A stretch of DNA of 64,000 nucleotides from contig NZ_JACHZB010000001.1 of assembly GCF_014193255.1 (NCBI RefSeq), positions 652,018 to 716,017 on the forward strand. The letters are read 5' to 3'. Numbering within the stretch: the stretch's first letter is position 1; every line of letters begins with the position of its first letter. A model generated the notes under the pieces. The model saw only the letters and a program-made list of their open reading frames with translations, searched no databases and was not told where the DNA came from. The DNA is from Rhizobium sp. BK196 (GTDB taxonomy: Bacteria > Pseudomonadota > Alphaproteobacteria > Rhizobiales > Rhizobiaceae). Made by a program: the position numbers and the translations under genes. Positions 26,148-35,136 of this stretch are shown in pieces.

Positions 26148-26178
26148 AAAAACGCCTGCCGGAGAGATCCGGCAGGCG
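26148..26178 (-). terminator. Intrinsic terminator of the RND pump operon
   Basis: CGCCTGCCGGA (26153-26163) pairs perfectly with TCCGGCAGGCG (26168-26178) around GAGA. On the minus strand a run of five T follows. It lies 34 bases after the pump stop codon. Confidence 0.93.
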
Positions 26179-26212
26179 TCTCCGAAAGTATTGAAAAGGC
26201 TTGTTCGCCCTC

Positions 26213-29200
26213 CTACTCGGCAGCCTGAAGCTGCTCCGGATCCGGCTTCGGTCGCGTCGCATGCGTCATTTCTTCGTGCAGGCGCGCTTCCTCATGGGCA
26301 TGCGGCTTGGCGAAGCGGGCGATCAGGAGATAGGCGACCGGCGTGATGAACAGCGTGACCAGCGTCGCAAAGCCGAGGCCGCCGACGATGACCCAGCCGA
26401 GCGCCACGCGCGCTTCCGCACCCGCGCCATGCGCGAAGACCAGGGGAACGCCCCCAAGAATGGTCGCGATCATCGTCATCATGACCGGGCGCAGGCGAAG
26501 CGCGCAGGCCTTCTCGATGGAGGAGCGCACATCCTCGCCGCGGTCACGCAGCTGGTTGGCGAATTCCACGATCAGAATACCGTTCTTCGCCATCACGCCG
26601 ACAAGCAGCACGAGGCCGATCTGGCTGTAGATGTTGAGGCTGGAGCCGGTGATGATGAGTGCAAAGACGGCACAGGCAAGGCCGAGCGGCACCGTCGACA
26701 TGATGATCAGCGACGACAGCACACTTTCGAACTGTGCCGCCAGCACCAGCAAGATGATGACGATCGCAAAACCGAAGGTAAGCGCCATGCCGCTGGAATT
26801 CTCTTCCAGTGTCGCAGCTTCGGCGAGCGGCAGCAGGCGCGCGCCGGGCGGCAGGAGCGGCTTTGCAATTTCGGTAACGTTCTTCACAGCATCGCCGAGC
26901 GACATGCCGCCCTTCAGGCCGGCGGTGATCGCCACGGAGGCAAGCTGCTGCTCACGGTTGAGCTGCGGGGCGACCGAGCCTTCCTTCAGCGAAGCGATGA
27001 CCGACATCGGCACGATCTTGCCGTCACCGGTCTTCAGGAAGACGTTTTCGAGATCGGTCGGATCGTCGATCGGTCGCATCGTCGAGGTCAGGAGCACTGG
27101 ATAGGATTCGCCGTTGACGAAGACGTCGACGACCGAGCGTCCCTCGAGCAGCGACTGGATGGCGGTCGAAAGGCCGGTAATATCGATACCGAGATCGGAC
27201 GCCCGTTCGCGATCGATTGCGACGGAGACTTGCGCCTGTGACGGTTCGTTGGTCAGGCGTGGCGTATCGTATTGGCCGCTGGCATCGAGCTGCTGCACGA
27301 GCTTGGCGGCAGCCGCCGTCAGCGCTTCGTGATCATTGCCGATCAGCGCCATCTGAAGTCCGCTGCCGGCGCCGCGAATACGCAGGCTGTTTGACGAGAT
27401 CGCATTGCCGCGCAGCGCCGGCACCTTTGACGCCGCCTGGTTGATGTCGCGAACGATATCAGCCTGCGTGCGGTGGCGTTCGCCCCAGGGCGCCAGCGTC
27501 AGCACCATGAAGCCGCTGTTGGAAGCGCCGCCCTGGCCGGAGATCGAGAAGACGTTCCTGATATCGCCGCTGTCGACGAGCGGCTGCAGGTATTCCTCCA
27601 CGAGCTGCAGCTTGTCGCGCGTATATTCGAGGCTGGAACCCTGCGGCGTCGTCAGCCGCATCATCACCATGGCGCGGTCTTCTTCCGGCGTCAGTTCGCT
27701 CTTGACCGTGCCGAAAGCGACAACGGCTGCGCCGCCGAAGATAAGTGAGAAGACGATGACGACGACAGGCGCGTTCAGGCAGGCATGCAGCGCCAATTTG
27801 TAGAGGCCGGCGAAAGCCTCGCCGAAGCGGCCGAGCAATCCATGATCCTCGATCATCGGTTTGGTCAGCATGCGAGAGGCGAGCATCGGGCATAGCGTCA
27901 GCGCCACGATCGACGACAAGCCGACCGAGAAGGCAAGCACGAAACCGAATTCGCGGAAAAGACCACCCACCTGCCCCGGCAAGAAGGACAGCGGAATGAA
28001 GACGGCGGCAAGTGTGGCCGTTGTCGCGATGACGGCGAAGAAGACTTCGCGCGTGCCGAGCACGGCCGCCGCGCGCGGTCCCATGCCCTCCGAGCGTCGG
28101 CGCACGATGTTTTCGAGCACGACGATGGCGTCATCGACCACGAGACCGGTCGCGAGCACGATGGCAAGCAGCGTCAGGATGTTAATCGAGAAGCCGACCA
28201 TATAGATCGCGGCAAGCGTGCCGATCAGCGCCACCGGCATCGAGACGGACGGGATCAGCGTTGCGCGCCAGTCGCGAAGGAATAGGTAAATGACGACGGT
28301 GACGATGACGGCCGAAAGCAGCAGCGCCAGCACCACTTCATGGATCGCGCCCTCGATGAACACGGCGTCGTCGCTGGTGATCGCGATCGTCGTACCCTTC
28401 GGCAGCGTCTTCGAAAGCTGGTCGACGGCAGTATGAATGCCAGTGGAAATATTCAGCGTATTCGACTGCGCCTGGCGGATGATACCGAGACCGATGCCCG
28501 GTTTGCCATTGGAACGCAGCGCCGTCTCGCCGTCGCGCGGCCCGAGCGTCACGGTCGCGACATCGCCGAGACGCACATTGTGCTGCAGGATGACGTTCTG
28601 GAAGTCTTCAGGCGTTTGCAGGCTGGCGGTGGCGCGCACCACGATATCCTGCATCGGGCTCTTCAGCGAACCGGCCGGCACATCGAGCGCGGCATTGTCG
28701 AGCGCTTTGGTGAGATCGCCGATGGTCAGCCCTCGGCTTGCAAGCGCGCCCTGATCGACGTCGACGCGGAAGACCTTTTCCTGATCGCCGTATTCCTCGA
28801 CATCGGCAACGCCATCGACAGAGGCCAGACGGTCGACCACCTCGTTCTCGACGAGGAGCGTCAGATCGTCCATGTTGAGCGTATCCGACGTCACCGCAAG
28901 GCGCATGATCGCCGAGGAATCCGAATCCGCCTTGACGATCTGCGGCGCGTCCGCCTCGTCAGGCAGGTTCTGGGCGATGCGGCCGATGGCATCGCGCACG
29001 TCGTTGGCGGCAACGGCCAGATCGACGGAATCGGAAAATTCCAGCGTCACGCGGCTCTGGCCGAACTGGGAACTGGAAGAGATGGATTTGAGACCGCTGA
29101 CGCGCGCGACCGCGCCTTCGATGACCTTGGTCAGTTCCTGGTCGATCGTCTGCGGCGAAGCGCCGTCGAATGTCGTGCGCACGGTCACGACCGGACGGTC

Positions 29201-29365
29201 GACGTCGGGCAGCTCGCGCACTTCCACGCCCACATAGGCCGCAAGACCCGCCACCACCATCAGCGTGTTGAAGACCAGCGCCAGGATCGGACGACGCACG
29301 AAAAGCGCGGTGAAGGTCGCCTTGCCGGATTCCGGCCTGTCCTGTTGGATTTCGGTCACGCTCAT
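26213..29365 (-). CDS. RND (HAE1) multidrug efflux pump inner-membrane subunit
   Basis: A 1050-aa proton-driven efflux pump with 12 membrane helices and two large periplasmic loops. The first helix is at residues about 28-48. The TM4 region has the conserved acidic pair (GLVVDDAIVVLENI), and motif FIPLSFLPGQVGG lies near residue 440. The second repeat ends with the IRLRPVMMTM-type segment (ACALRLRPVMMTMIATILGG). It overlaps the adaptor gene by 4 bases (ATGA), so the two are translationally coupled. It is similar in class to MdtB/MexF-type pumps. No outer-membrane channel gene is nearby, so a shared TolC-like protein is likely. The substrate is unknown. Confidence 0.94.
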   Translation of the reverse strand: MSVTEIQQDRPESGKATFTALFVRRPILALVFNTLMVVAGLAAYVGVEVRELPDVDRPVVTVRTTFDGASPQTIDQELTKVIEGAVARVSGLKSISSSSQFGQSRVTLEFSDSVDLAVAANDVRDAIGRIAQNLPDEADAPQIVKADSDSSAIMRLAVTSDTLNMDDLTLLVENEVVDRLASVDGVADVEEYGDQEKVFRVDVDQGALASRGLTIGDLTKALDNAALDVPAGSLKSPMQDIVVRATASLQTPEDFQNVILQHNVRLGDVATVTLGPRDGETALRSNGKPGIGLGIIRQAQSNTLNISTGIHTAVDQLSKTLPKGTTIAITSDDAVFIEGAIHEVVLALLLSAVIVTVVIYLFLRDWRATLIPSVSMPVALIGTLAAIYMVGFSINILTLLAIVLATGLVVDDAIVVLENIVRRRSEGMGPRAAAVLGTREVFFAVIATTATLAAVFIPLSFLPGQVGGLFREFGFVLAFSVGLSSIVALTLCPMLASRMLTKPMIEDHGLLGRFGEAFAGLYKLALHACLNAPVVVIVFSLIFGGAAVVAFGTVKSELTPEEDRAMVMMRLTTPQGSSLEYTRDKLQLVEEYLQPLVDSGDIRNVFSISGQGGASNSGFMVLTLAPWGERHRTQADIVRDINQAASKVPALRGNAISSNSLRIRGAGSGLQMALIGNDHEALTAAAAKLVQQLDASGQYDTPRLTNEPSQAQVSVAIDRERASDLGIDITGLSTAIQSLLEGRSVVDVFVNGESYPVLLTSTMRPIDDPTDLENVFLKTGDGKIVPMSVIASLKEGSVAPQLNREQQLASVAITAGLKGGMSLGDAVKNVTEIAKPLLPPGARLLPLAEAATLEENSSGMALTFGFAIVIILLVLAAQFESVLSSLIIMSTVPLGLACAVFALIITGSSLNIYSQIGLVLLVGVMAKNGILIVEFANQLRDRGEDVRSSIEKACALRLRPVMMTMIATILGGVPLVFAHGAGAEARVALGWVIVGGLGFATLVTLFITPVAYLLIARFAKPHAHEEARLHEEMTHATRPKPDPEQLQAAE

Positions 29366-30576
29366 TGGGCGGCGACCTTGTCGTTGGCGGCAACATCTGT
29401 CGCCGTGCGTACCGCGCCGTTCTCGCGCACGCGCTGCAGGCCCTGCGTGACGATCTGATCGCCGTCCTTCAAGTCAGCCTTAACCAGCACATAATCCGGA
29501 TTGCGCTGCACGACAGTGACCCGCACCTTATGAGACTTCTCGTCGGTCACCCGCCAGACGAAGGAGCCCTGAGCATCCCACTGGACGGAAAGCGGGTTGA
29601 CGGCCGGATATTTGTCGCCGGCAAACTTCATGCTGACCGCAAAGGACATGCCGGCACGCAGCTCGTCGGAGCTGTTGTCGATCCGGCCGCGCAGACGCAG
29701 GGTACGGCTGGCCGCGTCGATGCGGTTGTCGACCGCCTCAAGCACGCCCGAAAAGACTTTTCCCGGCCGCGCCACGGACGTTGCCTCGACCACCTGGCCA
29801 ACGGAGACCGTATTGGCGAAACGCTCCGGTACCCAATAGTCGACGAGGATTTCGGTGCGGTCGTCCAATGTCACGATCGGCGTCGACGTGGTGACATTGT
29901 CGCCGATATTGACGGGCACGATGCCGACGATGCCGTCGATGGGGGCCACGATATTGCGGCGCTGGAGATTGAGATCGGCGGCCTGCAATTGCAGCCGCGC
30001 ATTCTGCTCGGCGATCTCGGAATCGAAGACATCCATGCGCGAAACGCTGGACTTGATATTGTGGTAGAGGCTGGATTTCTCGAGCGCGCTGTTCAGCGCC
30101 ACCTGCGCCTGCCCCTGGGCAATGACCTGCTCCTCGCTGTCGAGCTTGGCGAGAACCTGCCCCTGCTTCACCACATCGCCTGACTTGATCAGAATCTCGC
30201 GGATCGTACCCGTCGCCTGCGGCGTGACCGCAACGGAGCGGATCGCATCACCCGTGCCGATCGCATTCAGCCGGTCGTTGACGACGCCCTGCACCACGGC
30301 CTGGGTGACGACGAGCACCGCGGCATTGCGTCCGCCGCCACCGCCGCCGTTGCGGCGGTTCTGCCCCTGTCCCTGCCCTTGCGCTTTGCCGCCTTGAGCC
30401 TGCCCCGCGCCGGCATCGGCTGCCTCTTCGCTCTTCGGTGCGATCCTGGAAACGATGCTGTCAGGAATACCGGCATTGCGCATCGTCTCGCCGGCGCCAG
30501 GCACAAAATAGACCCACGCGGCAAAGCCGGCGATAATGACGACAAGACAAAGTACAAATTGCTTCCAAAAGGGCAT
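29362..30576 (-). CDS. RND pump periplasmic adaptor (membrane fusion protein)
   Basis: A 404-aa adaptor that links the inner-membrane pump to the outer-membrane channel. It has an N-terminal membrane anchor (FVLCLVVIIAGFAAWVYFV) and a Gln/Gly/Arg-rich low-complexity spacer (GQAQGGKAQGQGQ..., residues about 58-83). The biotinyl-lipoyl and beta-barrel domains are marked by TGTIREILIKSGDVVKQGQVLAKLD and IVAPIDGIVGIVPVNIGDNV. It is the first gene of a two-gene operon with the pump. Confidence 0.93.
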   Translation of the reverse strand: MPFWKQFVLCLVVIIAGFAAWVYFVPGAGETMRNAGIPDSIVSRIAPKSEEAADAGAGQAQGGKAQGQGQGQNRRNGGGGGGRNAAVLVVTQAVVQGVVNDRLNAIGTGDAIRSVAVTPQATGTIREILIKSGDVVKQGQVLAKLDSEEQVIAQGQAQVALNSALEKSSLYHNIKSSVSRMDVFDSEIAEQNARLQLQAADLNLQRRNIVAPIDGIVGIVPVNIGDNVTTSTPIVTLDDRTEILVDYWVPERFANTVSVGQVVEATSVARPGKVFSGVLEAVDNRIDAASRTLRLRGRIDNSSDELRAGMSFAVSMKFAGDKYPAVNPLSVQWDAQGSFVWRVTDEKSHKVRVTVVQRNPDYVLVKADLKDGDQIVTQGLQRVRENGAVRTATDVAANDKVAAQ

Positions 30577-30824
30577 TCACGTCTCCGGAGGGACTTGAGG
30601 TTGTCCAGGGTCTGTCGAAAGAGGCGCGCGAGACAAAAGGCCTCACCTGGTGCGACAATATCGCACCTTTCCCCGGCCGGCAGCAAGCACAACCACCCGT
30701 CATTACCGATTTGTAATATCAGTGAACTTTGAAAATAACCTGTGCGCTCACTTTTACTTGAACGACGCTAAAGCACTGCCAGCAAGACTGCGCCGCGGTT
30801 TTCGGCGCGGCACCGCGCCATGCT

Positions 30825-30944
30825 TCAAATTCGTCTCTCCCGTCGCCATGTGCCGGGCGAAACTCCGTGGAGTGCGGTGAAGATACGCGTCAGATGGCTC
30901 TGGTCGGCAAAACCGCAGGCAACCGCGATCTCGGCAATGGAAAC
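30825..30944 (-). pseudogene. Remnant of an AraC-family regulator (C-terminal helix-turn-helix only)
   Basis: In one minus-strand frame VSIAEIAVACGFADQSHLTR...GVSPGTWRRE is the last helix-turn-helix of an AraC protein. The open frame upstream (to 31100) carries no AraC-like sequence, and the remainder of the regulator is missing. The rest of the interval 30577-30824 shows no gene. It could be the ghost of a former regulator of the neighbouring efflux pump or VOC gene, but that is conjecture. Confidence 0.75.
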
Positions 30945-31113
30945 GGTGCCGGCAGCATCTGCCACGCTTTCTCTGCCCGATATTCCACCAGCCGGCGGTC
31001 TTCCCGATCGAGCTGGCCCTGCCCGCAATCGATCCCGCCCATAGCGGAAGTCGAAAAGAAACGGCAGCCCTTTCGAGGCTGCCGTCCGCTCGCATCGCAT
31101 CGGTTCCGGAAGA

Positions 31114-31596
31114 TCAGGCGGCTTCCTGAAACGCTTGTTCCAGGGTGGCGACGTCGATCTTGATCATCTTCAGCATCGCCTCAGTCATCTTCTTGGCATT
31201 GCCCTTGCGCGTGCCGCTCATCATCTCTGCCAGCGCCTTGGGTACGATCTGCCAGGAAAGACCCCAGCGATCCCTGAGCCAGCCGCAATGTTCGGCTGTT
31301 CCGCCATTGGCGAGGAAGCCATCCCAGATGCGGTCGAGTTCCGCCTGATTTTCACAGACGACCTGCACCGAGAAGGCATGGTTGAACTGCTCGAACGGCC
31401 CGGCCTGCATGGCGATGAAATTCTGATCGCCGAGCGTGAACTCCACGATCTCCACGCTGCCGGGAGGGCCGCTCGGGGTTTCCGAGGGCACTGTAGTGAT
31501 ATCGCCGATCGAAGAATCGGGCACCAGCGAGACATAGAATTCGACCGCTTCGCGAGCGCTTTCGGCAAACCAGAGAAATGAAATGACCTTGACCAT
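31114..31596 (-). CDS. VOC/PhnB-like protein
   Basis: A 160-aa protein of the 3-demethylubiquinone methyltransferase-like / PhnB subgroup of the vicinal oxygen chelate fold. It shows KVISFLWFAESAREAVEFYVSLVPDSSIGDIT at the N-terminus and CGWLRDRWGLSWQIVPKAL in the second half. Members are small metal-dependent or metal-free enzymes of unclear role. AAGGAGGAC lies upstream of the start at 31596. The stop is about 170 bases from the AraC remnant. Confidence 0.85.
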   Translation of the reverse strand: MVKVISFLWFAESAREAVEFYVSLVPDSSIGDITTVPSETPSGPPGSVEIVEFTLGDQNFIAMQAGPFEQFNHAFSVQVVCENQAELDRIWDGFLANGGTAEHCGWLRDRWGLSWQIVPKALAEMMSGTRKGNAKKMTEAMLKMIKIDVATLEQAFQEAA

Positions 31597-32236
31597 GAAC
31601 TGTCCTCCTTGAGCTGTTGGTCACTATGGCCCTAGGACGCAGGGGCCTGGCCTCTCCCGACAGGGCGTCGCAATTTTTCTCGAATGACGATTTTGAATGT
31701 CTCGGGGCCTTCCGCAAAGCTCCGCAGCCGAGACCAATTTTCCCGAAGCGGGTCAGAACCGACAATCGGATTTGCCGTTTGCCAAGGAGGTTCGCCGTCA
31801 ATTCGCAGCCTCGCCGTTGCGGTGAAGCGACGCCGACCGACGCCAGTCAGCGTCTTTGGCGACGGCCCGGCAGCCCATTTCACGGCCCCACAACCAAGGT
31901 CCGCTGAATGTCCAGATATCTCGAAGTCCTGACACCGCGGGACAGACGGTTGAAAACGACGTCCCACCGGGCATGCCCGACTGGTCGCCGGTGCGCAGCT
32001 TCTAGGGATACGCCGCCTGGGGAGAACCCGAAGGAGTGGGCAAGAATGCCTCGGCCTCGTCGGCGGCTTCCTGCTCGTCGCCTGGCTCGATCTCAGGGAA
32101 AAGGCATAGGCAACCTACACCAAAGGATCGCTTACACGGCCATTCGAAACATGTTTCCTGATCGCGTCACACACCACGGTGCAGAAAATGCGCCACCAGG
32201 CGAATACCTCCCAACCCCAAACATAGGACAGAGACG
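31597..32236. other. 640-base interval without a convincing gene
   Basis: Both strands carry only short open frames without ribosome sites or family motifs. One short stretch around 32055-32108 reads SGQECLGLVGGFLLVAWLDL plus a few residues before a stop, which could be the tail of a lost membrane protein. I see no RNA gene. It may be a scar between the phnB-like gene and the hydrolase operon. Confidence 0.4.
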
Positions 32237-33058
32237 ATGCCGACGATCACTACAAAGGATGGAACGACGATCTATTATCAGGATTGGGGCAACGGCCAGC
32301 CGATCCTCTTCTCCCATGGCTGGCCGCTGTCGGGCGATGCCTGGGAAGTGCAGATGCTTTATTTCGCCCAGCAGGGCTACCGTGTCATCGCCCATGACCG
32401 TCGCGGCCATGGCCGCTCCTCTCAGCCGTGGAACGGCAACAATATGGATCAGTATGCCGATGACCTCGCCGAGCTCATCGAGAAGCTCGATCTGAAGAAC
32501 GTCGTCATGATCGGCCATTCCACCGGTGGCGGCGAAGTGGCCCATTATATCGGCCGCCATGGCACCAGCCGCGTCGCCAAGGTCGTACTCGTCGGCGCCG
32601 TTCCGCCGCTGATGCTGAAGACATCAGCCAATCCCGAGGGCACACCGATCGAAGTCTTCGACGGAATCCGCAAGGGTACGGCAGGCGACCGTTCGCAGTT
32701 CTACCGCGATCTCACCATGCCCTTCTACGGCTTCAACCGCGATGGCGCCAAGGTCAATGAGGGCCTGCGCGAAACCTTCTGGCTGATGGGCATGGCCGGC
32801 GGCATCAAGGGCCATTACGACTGCATTCACGAATTCTCCGAGGTCGACTACAGCGAAGACCTCAAGAAAATCGATGTACCGACGCTCCTCATCCACGGCG
32901 ACGACGACCAGATCGTGCCGATCAAAGCGGCTGCCGAGAAGGGCATCAAGCTCCTGAAGAACGGTACGCTGAAGGTCTATCCAGGCGCCCCGCATGGTCT
33001 CGCCCAGACCGAAGCCGACAAGTTCAACGCCGACGTTCTCGCCTTCATCAAGGCGTAA
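32237..33058 (+). CDS. Alpha/beta hydrolase, non-heme chloroperoxidase/esterase type
   Basis: A 273-aa cytoplasmic hydrolase. The nucleophile elbow is GHSTGGGE (Ser near residue 97), the Asp lies in [12 protein letters not shown] and the His in YPGAPHGL. The N-terminal segment ([34 protein letters not shown]) matches the cofactor-free haloperoxidase/esterase subgroup. It starts a rightward series with the secreted VOC protein and the DUF1275 gene. Peroxidase activity is a family property, not shown here. Confidence 0.9.
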   Translation: MPTITTKDGTTIYYQDWGNGQPILFSHGWPLSGDAWEVQMLYFAQQGYRVIAHDRRGHGRSSQPWNGNNMDQYADDLAELIEKLDLKNVVMIGHSTGGGEVAHYIGRHGTSRVAKVVLVGAVPPLMLKTSANPEGTPIEVFDGIRKGTAGDRSQFYRDLTMPFYGFNRDGAKVNEGLRETFWLMGMAGGIKGHYDCIHEFSEVDYSEDLKKIDVPTLLIHGDDDQIVPIKAAAEKGIKLLKNGTLKVYPGAPHGLAQTEADKFNADVLAFIKA

Positions 33059-33096
33059 TCCATGAGAGCGGCCGGCCAGGCCGAAGGAGATCATAC

Positions 33097-33978
33097 ATGC
33101 TTCGTCTATCGTTAGCCCTTGTTGCCCTTCTCGGTCTGGCCGGCTCTCCGGCCCTTGCCACCTCGCCACAATCAGGCGTCGGCCCGCAATATGATACGAC
33201 CCATGTCTATGTCGCCCCTGGCGACGTGGACGCCTTCGCCAGGAGCTTCCTCGCCACGTTCGGCGGCACCAGCACCAGGCAGGTGACGGCAACGGTGACG
33301 CCGACGCCAAGCAGCACCACGTCGCAGCTCCTGCAGACACCGGTTGGCACCGTCTCGCTCTTCGGCTTCAAGACGCCGATCCCCTACCCGTTTGGCGCCG
33401 AACGCACCGGCTACCTCGTTACCGATCTCGACAAGGCCGTAGCCGCCGCCAAGGCTGCCGGCGCCGATGTGATCGTCTCAGCCTTCCCAGACCCGATTGG
33501 CCGAGATGCCGTCGTTCAGTGGCCGGGCGGTGTCAACATGCAGCTTTACTGGCACACGACCACGCCAAATTATCCGGCCTTCACGACAGTCCCCGAAAAC
33601 CGGGTCTACGTGTCGGCTGATCGCGCCGCGGCTTTCACCCACGCCTTCCTCGCCTTCTCGCACGGCAAAGTCGTTTCTGATGAAGAGAAGGCGCCGGGTA
33701 TCGAGATCGGCCTTCCGGATCAGACCTTTCACCGCTTGCGCATCGAATCCGTCTTCGGCCGCATGACCGTACTCGTCACCGACGGCCATCTGCCCTTCCC
33801 CTACGGCCGCGAGATGACCGGCTATGAGACGGCCGATCTTGATGCGACGCTCCAGAAAGCCAGGGAGAGCGGTGCTGAAATCCTCGTGGAGCCCTATCAG
33901 TCCGGCGAACGCCGTGCAGCCATGGTGGAATTTCCGGGCGGCTATATTGCCGAAATCCACGCCGTCGCGGCACACTGA
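33097..33978 (+). CDS. Exported double-VOC protein (glyoxalase-like)
   Basis: A 293-aa protein with a clear signal peptide (MLRLSLALVALLGLAGSPALA, residues 1-21) followed by two VOC-type halves. They carry parallel segments: PYPFGAERTGYLVTDLDKAV and FPYGREMTGYETADLDATL, each about 20-25 residues before a 'PGG' (QWPGGVNMQLYWH; EFPGGYIAEIHAV). An exported glyoxalase-like protein is unusual. It lies 38 bases after the hydrolase, so it is probably in the same operon, with AAGGAGAT before the start. The substrate is unknown. Confidence 0.85.
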   Translation: MLRLSLALVALLGLAGSPALATSPQSGVGPQYDTTHVYVAPGDVDAFARSFLATFGGTSTRQVTATVTPTPSSTTSQLLQTPVGTVSLFGFKTPIPYPFGAERTGYLVTDLDKAVAAAKAAGADVIVSAFPDPIGRDAVVQWPGGVNMQLYWHTTTPNYPAFTTVPENRVYVSADRAAAFTHAFLAFSHGKVVSDEEKAPGIEIGLPDQTFHRLRIESVFGRMTVLVTDGHLPFPYGREMTGYETADLDATLQKARESGAEILVEPYQSGERRAAMVEFPGGYIAEIHAVAAH

Positions 33979-34008
33979 CGAACGAATATACAGAGGGGGA
34001 AAAGACCG

Positions 34009-34686
34009 ATGCGCCCAGCCCTGCCCGTGCTTCTGAGCTTTACCGGTGGTTATGTCGATACAGCAGGCTTCCTGGCACTTGGAGGTCTCTTTCCCGCCCA
34101 TGTCACCGGCAACTTCGTCACCCTCGGCGCAGCGCTGACCCACGGCACGTCGGGCATCATTGCCAAGCTTCTGGCGCTGCCCGTCTTCTGCCTGACGATC
34201 CTCCTGCTGCGATACCTCACCTACAAGGTACCCGCCGGTGACGAGAAGGGCTTGCGCATCCTGCTCGTCATCAAGCTATTGTTCCTGATCGCTGGCGGCG
34301 CCTGCGCCATCTGGCTTTCGCCCTTCAGCAATCCGGATGGCCTGCCGTTGGTCGCAACCGGCATGCTGCTCGTCATCGCCATGGCGGTCCAGAACGCCGC
34401 TCACCGCATCCATCTCGGCGCGTCACCGCCGAGCACGCTGATGACCGGCACGACGACGCAAATCATGATCGATCTCGGTGATCTCGCCCATGGCATGTCA
34501 GGAGATCAGGCAAGGACAGTGAAAGGCCGCCTGTCGCGCATGGCAATTGCAGTGGCCGCCTTCGCGCTCGGCTGCGGCCTGGCCGCCCTGCTCTTTGCTA
34601 TCGTCGGCATCTGGTGCCTGGCGCTGCCGCCGCTCTTTGCCCTGGTGTCGGTCTGCCTGGCCTTTGCCGGGCCGAAGGCTGCCTGA
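34009..34686 (+). CDS. DUF1275 (YoaK-like) membrane protein
   Basis: A 225-aa protein with six to seven hydrophobic helices. The family mark is SFTGGYVDTAGFLALGGLFPAHVTGNFVTLG at the N-terminus, followed by HLGASPPSTLMTGTTTQIMIDLGDL. DUF1275 proteins are putative inner-membrane transporters with no defined substrate. It is third in a rightward series starting with the hydrolase at 32237. The gap after the VOC gene is 30 bases with a GAGGGGGAAA site. Confidence 0.88.
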   Translation: MRPALPVLLSFTGGYVDTAGFLALGGLFPAHVTGNFVTLGAALTHGTSGIIAKLLALPVFCLTILLLRYLTYKVPAGDEKGLRILLVIKLLFLIAGGACAIWLSPFSNPDGLPLVATGMLLVIAMAVQNAAHRIHLGASPPSTLMTGTTTQIMIDLGDLAHGMSGDQARTVKGRLSRMAIAVAAFALGCGLAALLFAIVGIWCLALPPLFALVSVCLAFAGPKAA

Positions 34687-34695
34687 GAACAGCCC

Positions 34696-34965
34696 TTAGC
34701 CGCTGATGCCGTTGCCGGCGGCCGCAGCCTCAGCCTCGGCAATGCGCAGCCGCAGCGTTGCCTTGCGTGCCCGAATCTCAAGCGAAATGAGTTCGGAAAC
34801 CGATCCATTACGGCGCAGCAAAGCGATCGTGCTCAACACGGGAGACACAATGGCGGCGAGGACGGTTCCGAGGCCTTCACCACTGTCCGGCAAACCATTC
34901 GCCGCGATCAGCGCGACAACAGCGATCAGCAAGATCAGATTGGCAAGAATGGCGATGACGTGCAT
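34696..34965 (-). CDS. Small hypothetical membrane protein (89 aa)
   Basis: From ATG 34965 (GGGAGAG site just upstream) the protein has two hydrophobic segments (ILANLILLIAVVALIAANG and GLGTVLAAIVSPVLSTIALL). A charged Arg/Glu/Ala helix follows (LISLEIRARKATLRLRIAEAEA). It is convergent with the DUF1275 gene. I do not recognise the family. The open frame reaching 35019 lacks a good start. Confidence 0.6.
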   Translation of the reverse strand: MHVIAILANLILLIAVVALIAANGLPDSGEGLGTVLAAIVSPVLSTIALLRRNGSVSELISLEIRARKATLRLRIAEAEAAAAGNGISG

Positions 34966-35136
34966 ATGACTCTCCCGATGCTGGCACGAGACGTTAGTTG
35001 AGGTCCAGCAGGACCACAACTCCTGCGCAGGCTTCCCAATCGAGCAACCAAGCCTGCTGAGGATAGCGCAGCCGCTGGGAATGAAAGCAGAACATCTTTT
35101 CTGGTCTTTCCTTCCCGAATCACTACATTACGCGCC

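Noticed and set aside
28340..29458. Open frame of 372 codons on the plus strand
   Set aside because: It is antisense to the RND pump; the translated product is Arg/Asp-rich with no motif.
31908..32495. Open frame of 195 codons on the plus strand overlapping the hydrolase gene
   Set aside because: It runs into the hydrolase in a different frame, has a Pro/Arg-rich translation and no ribosome site.
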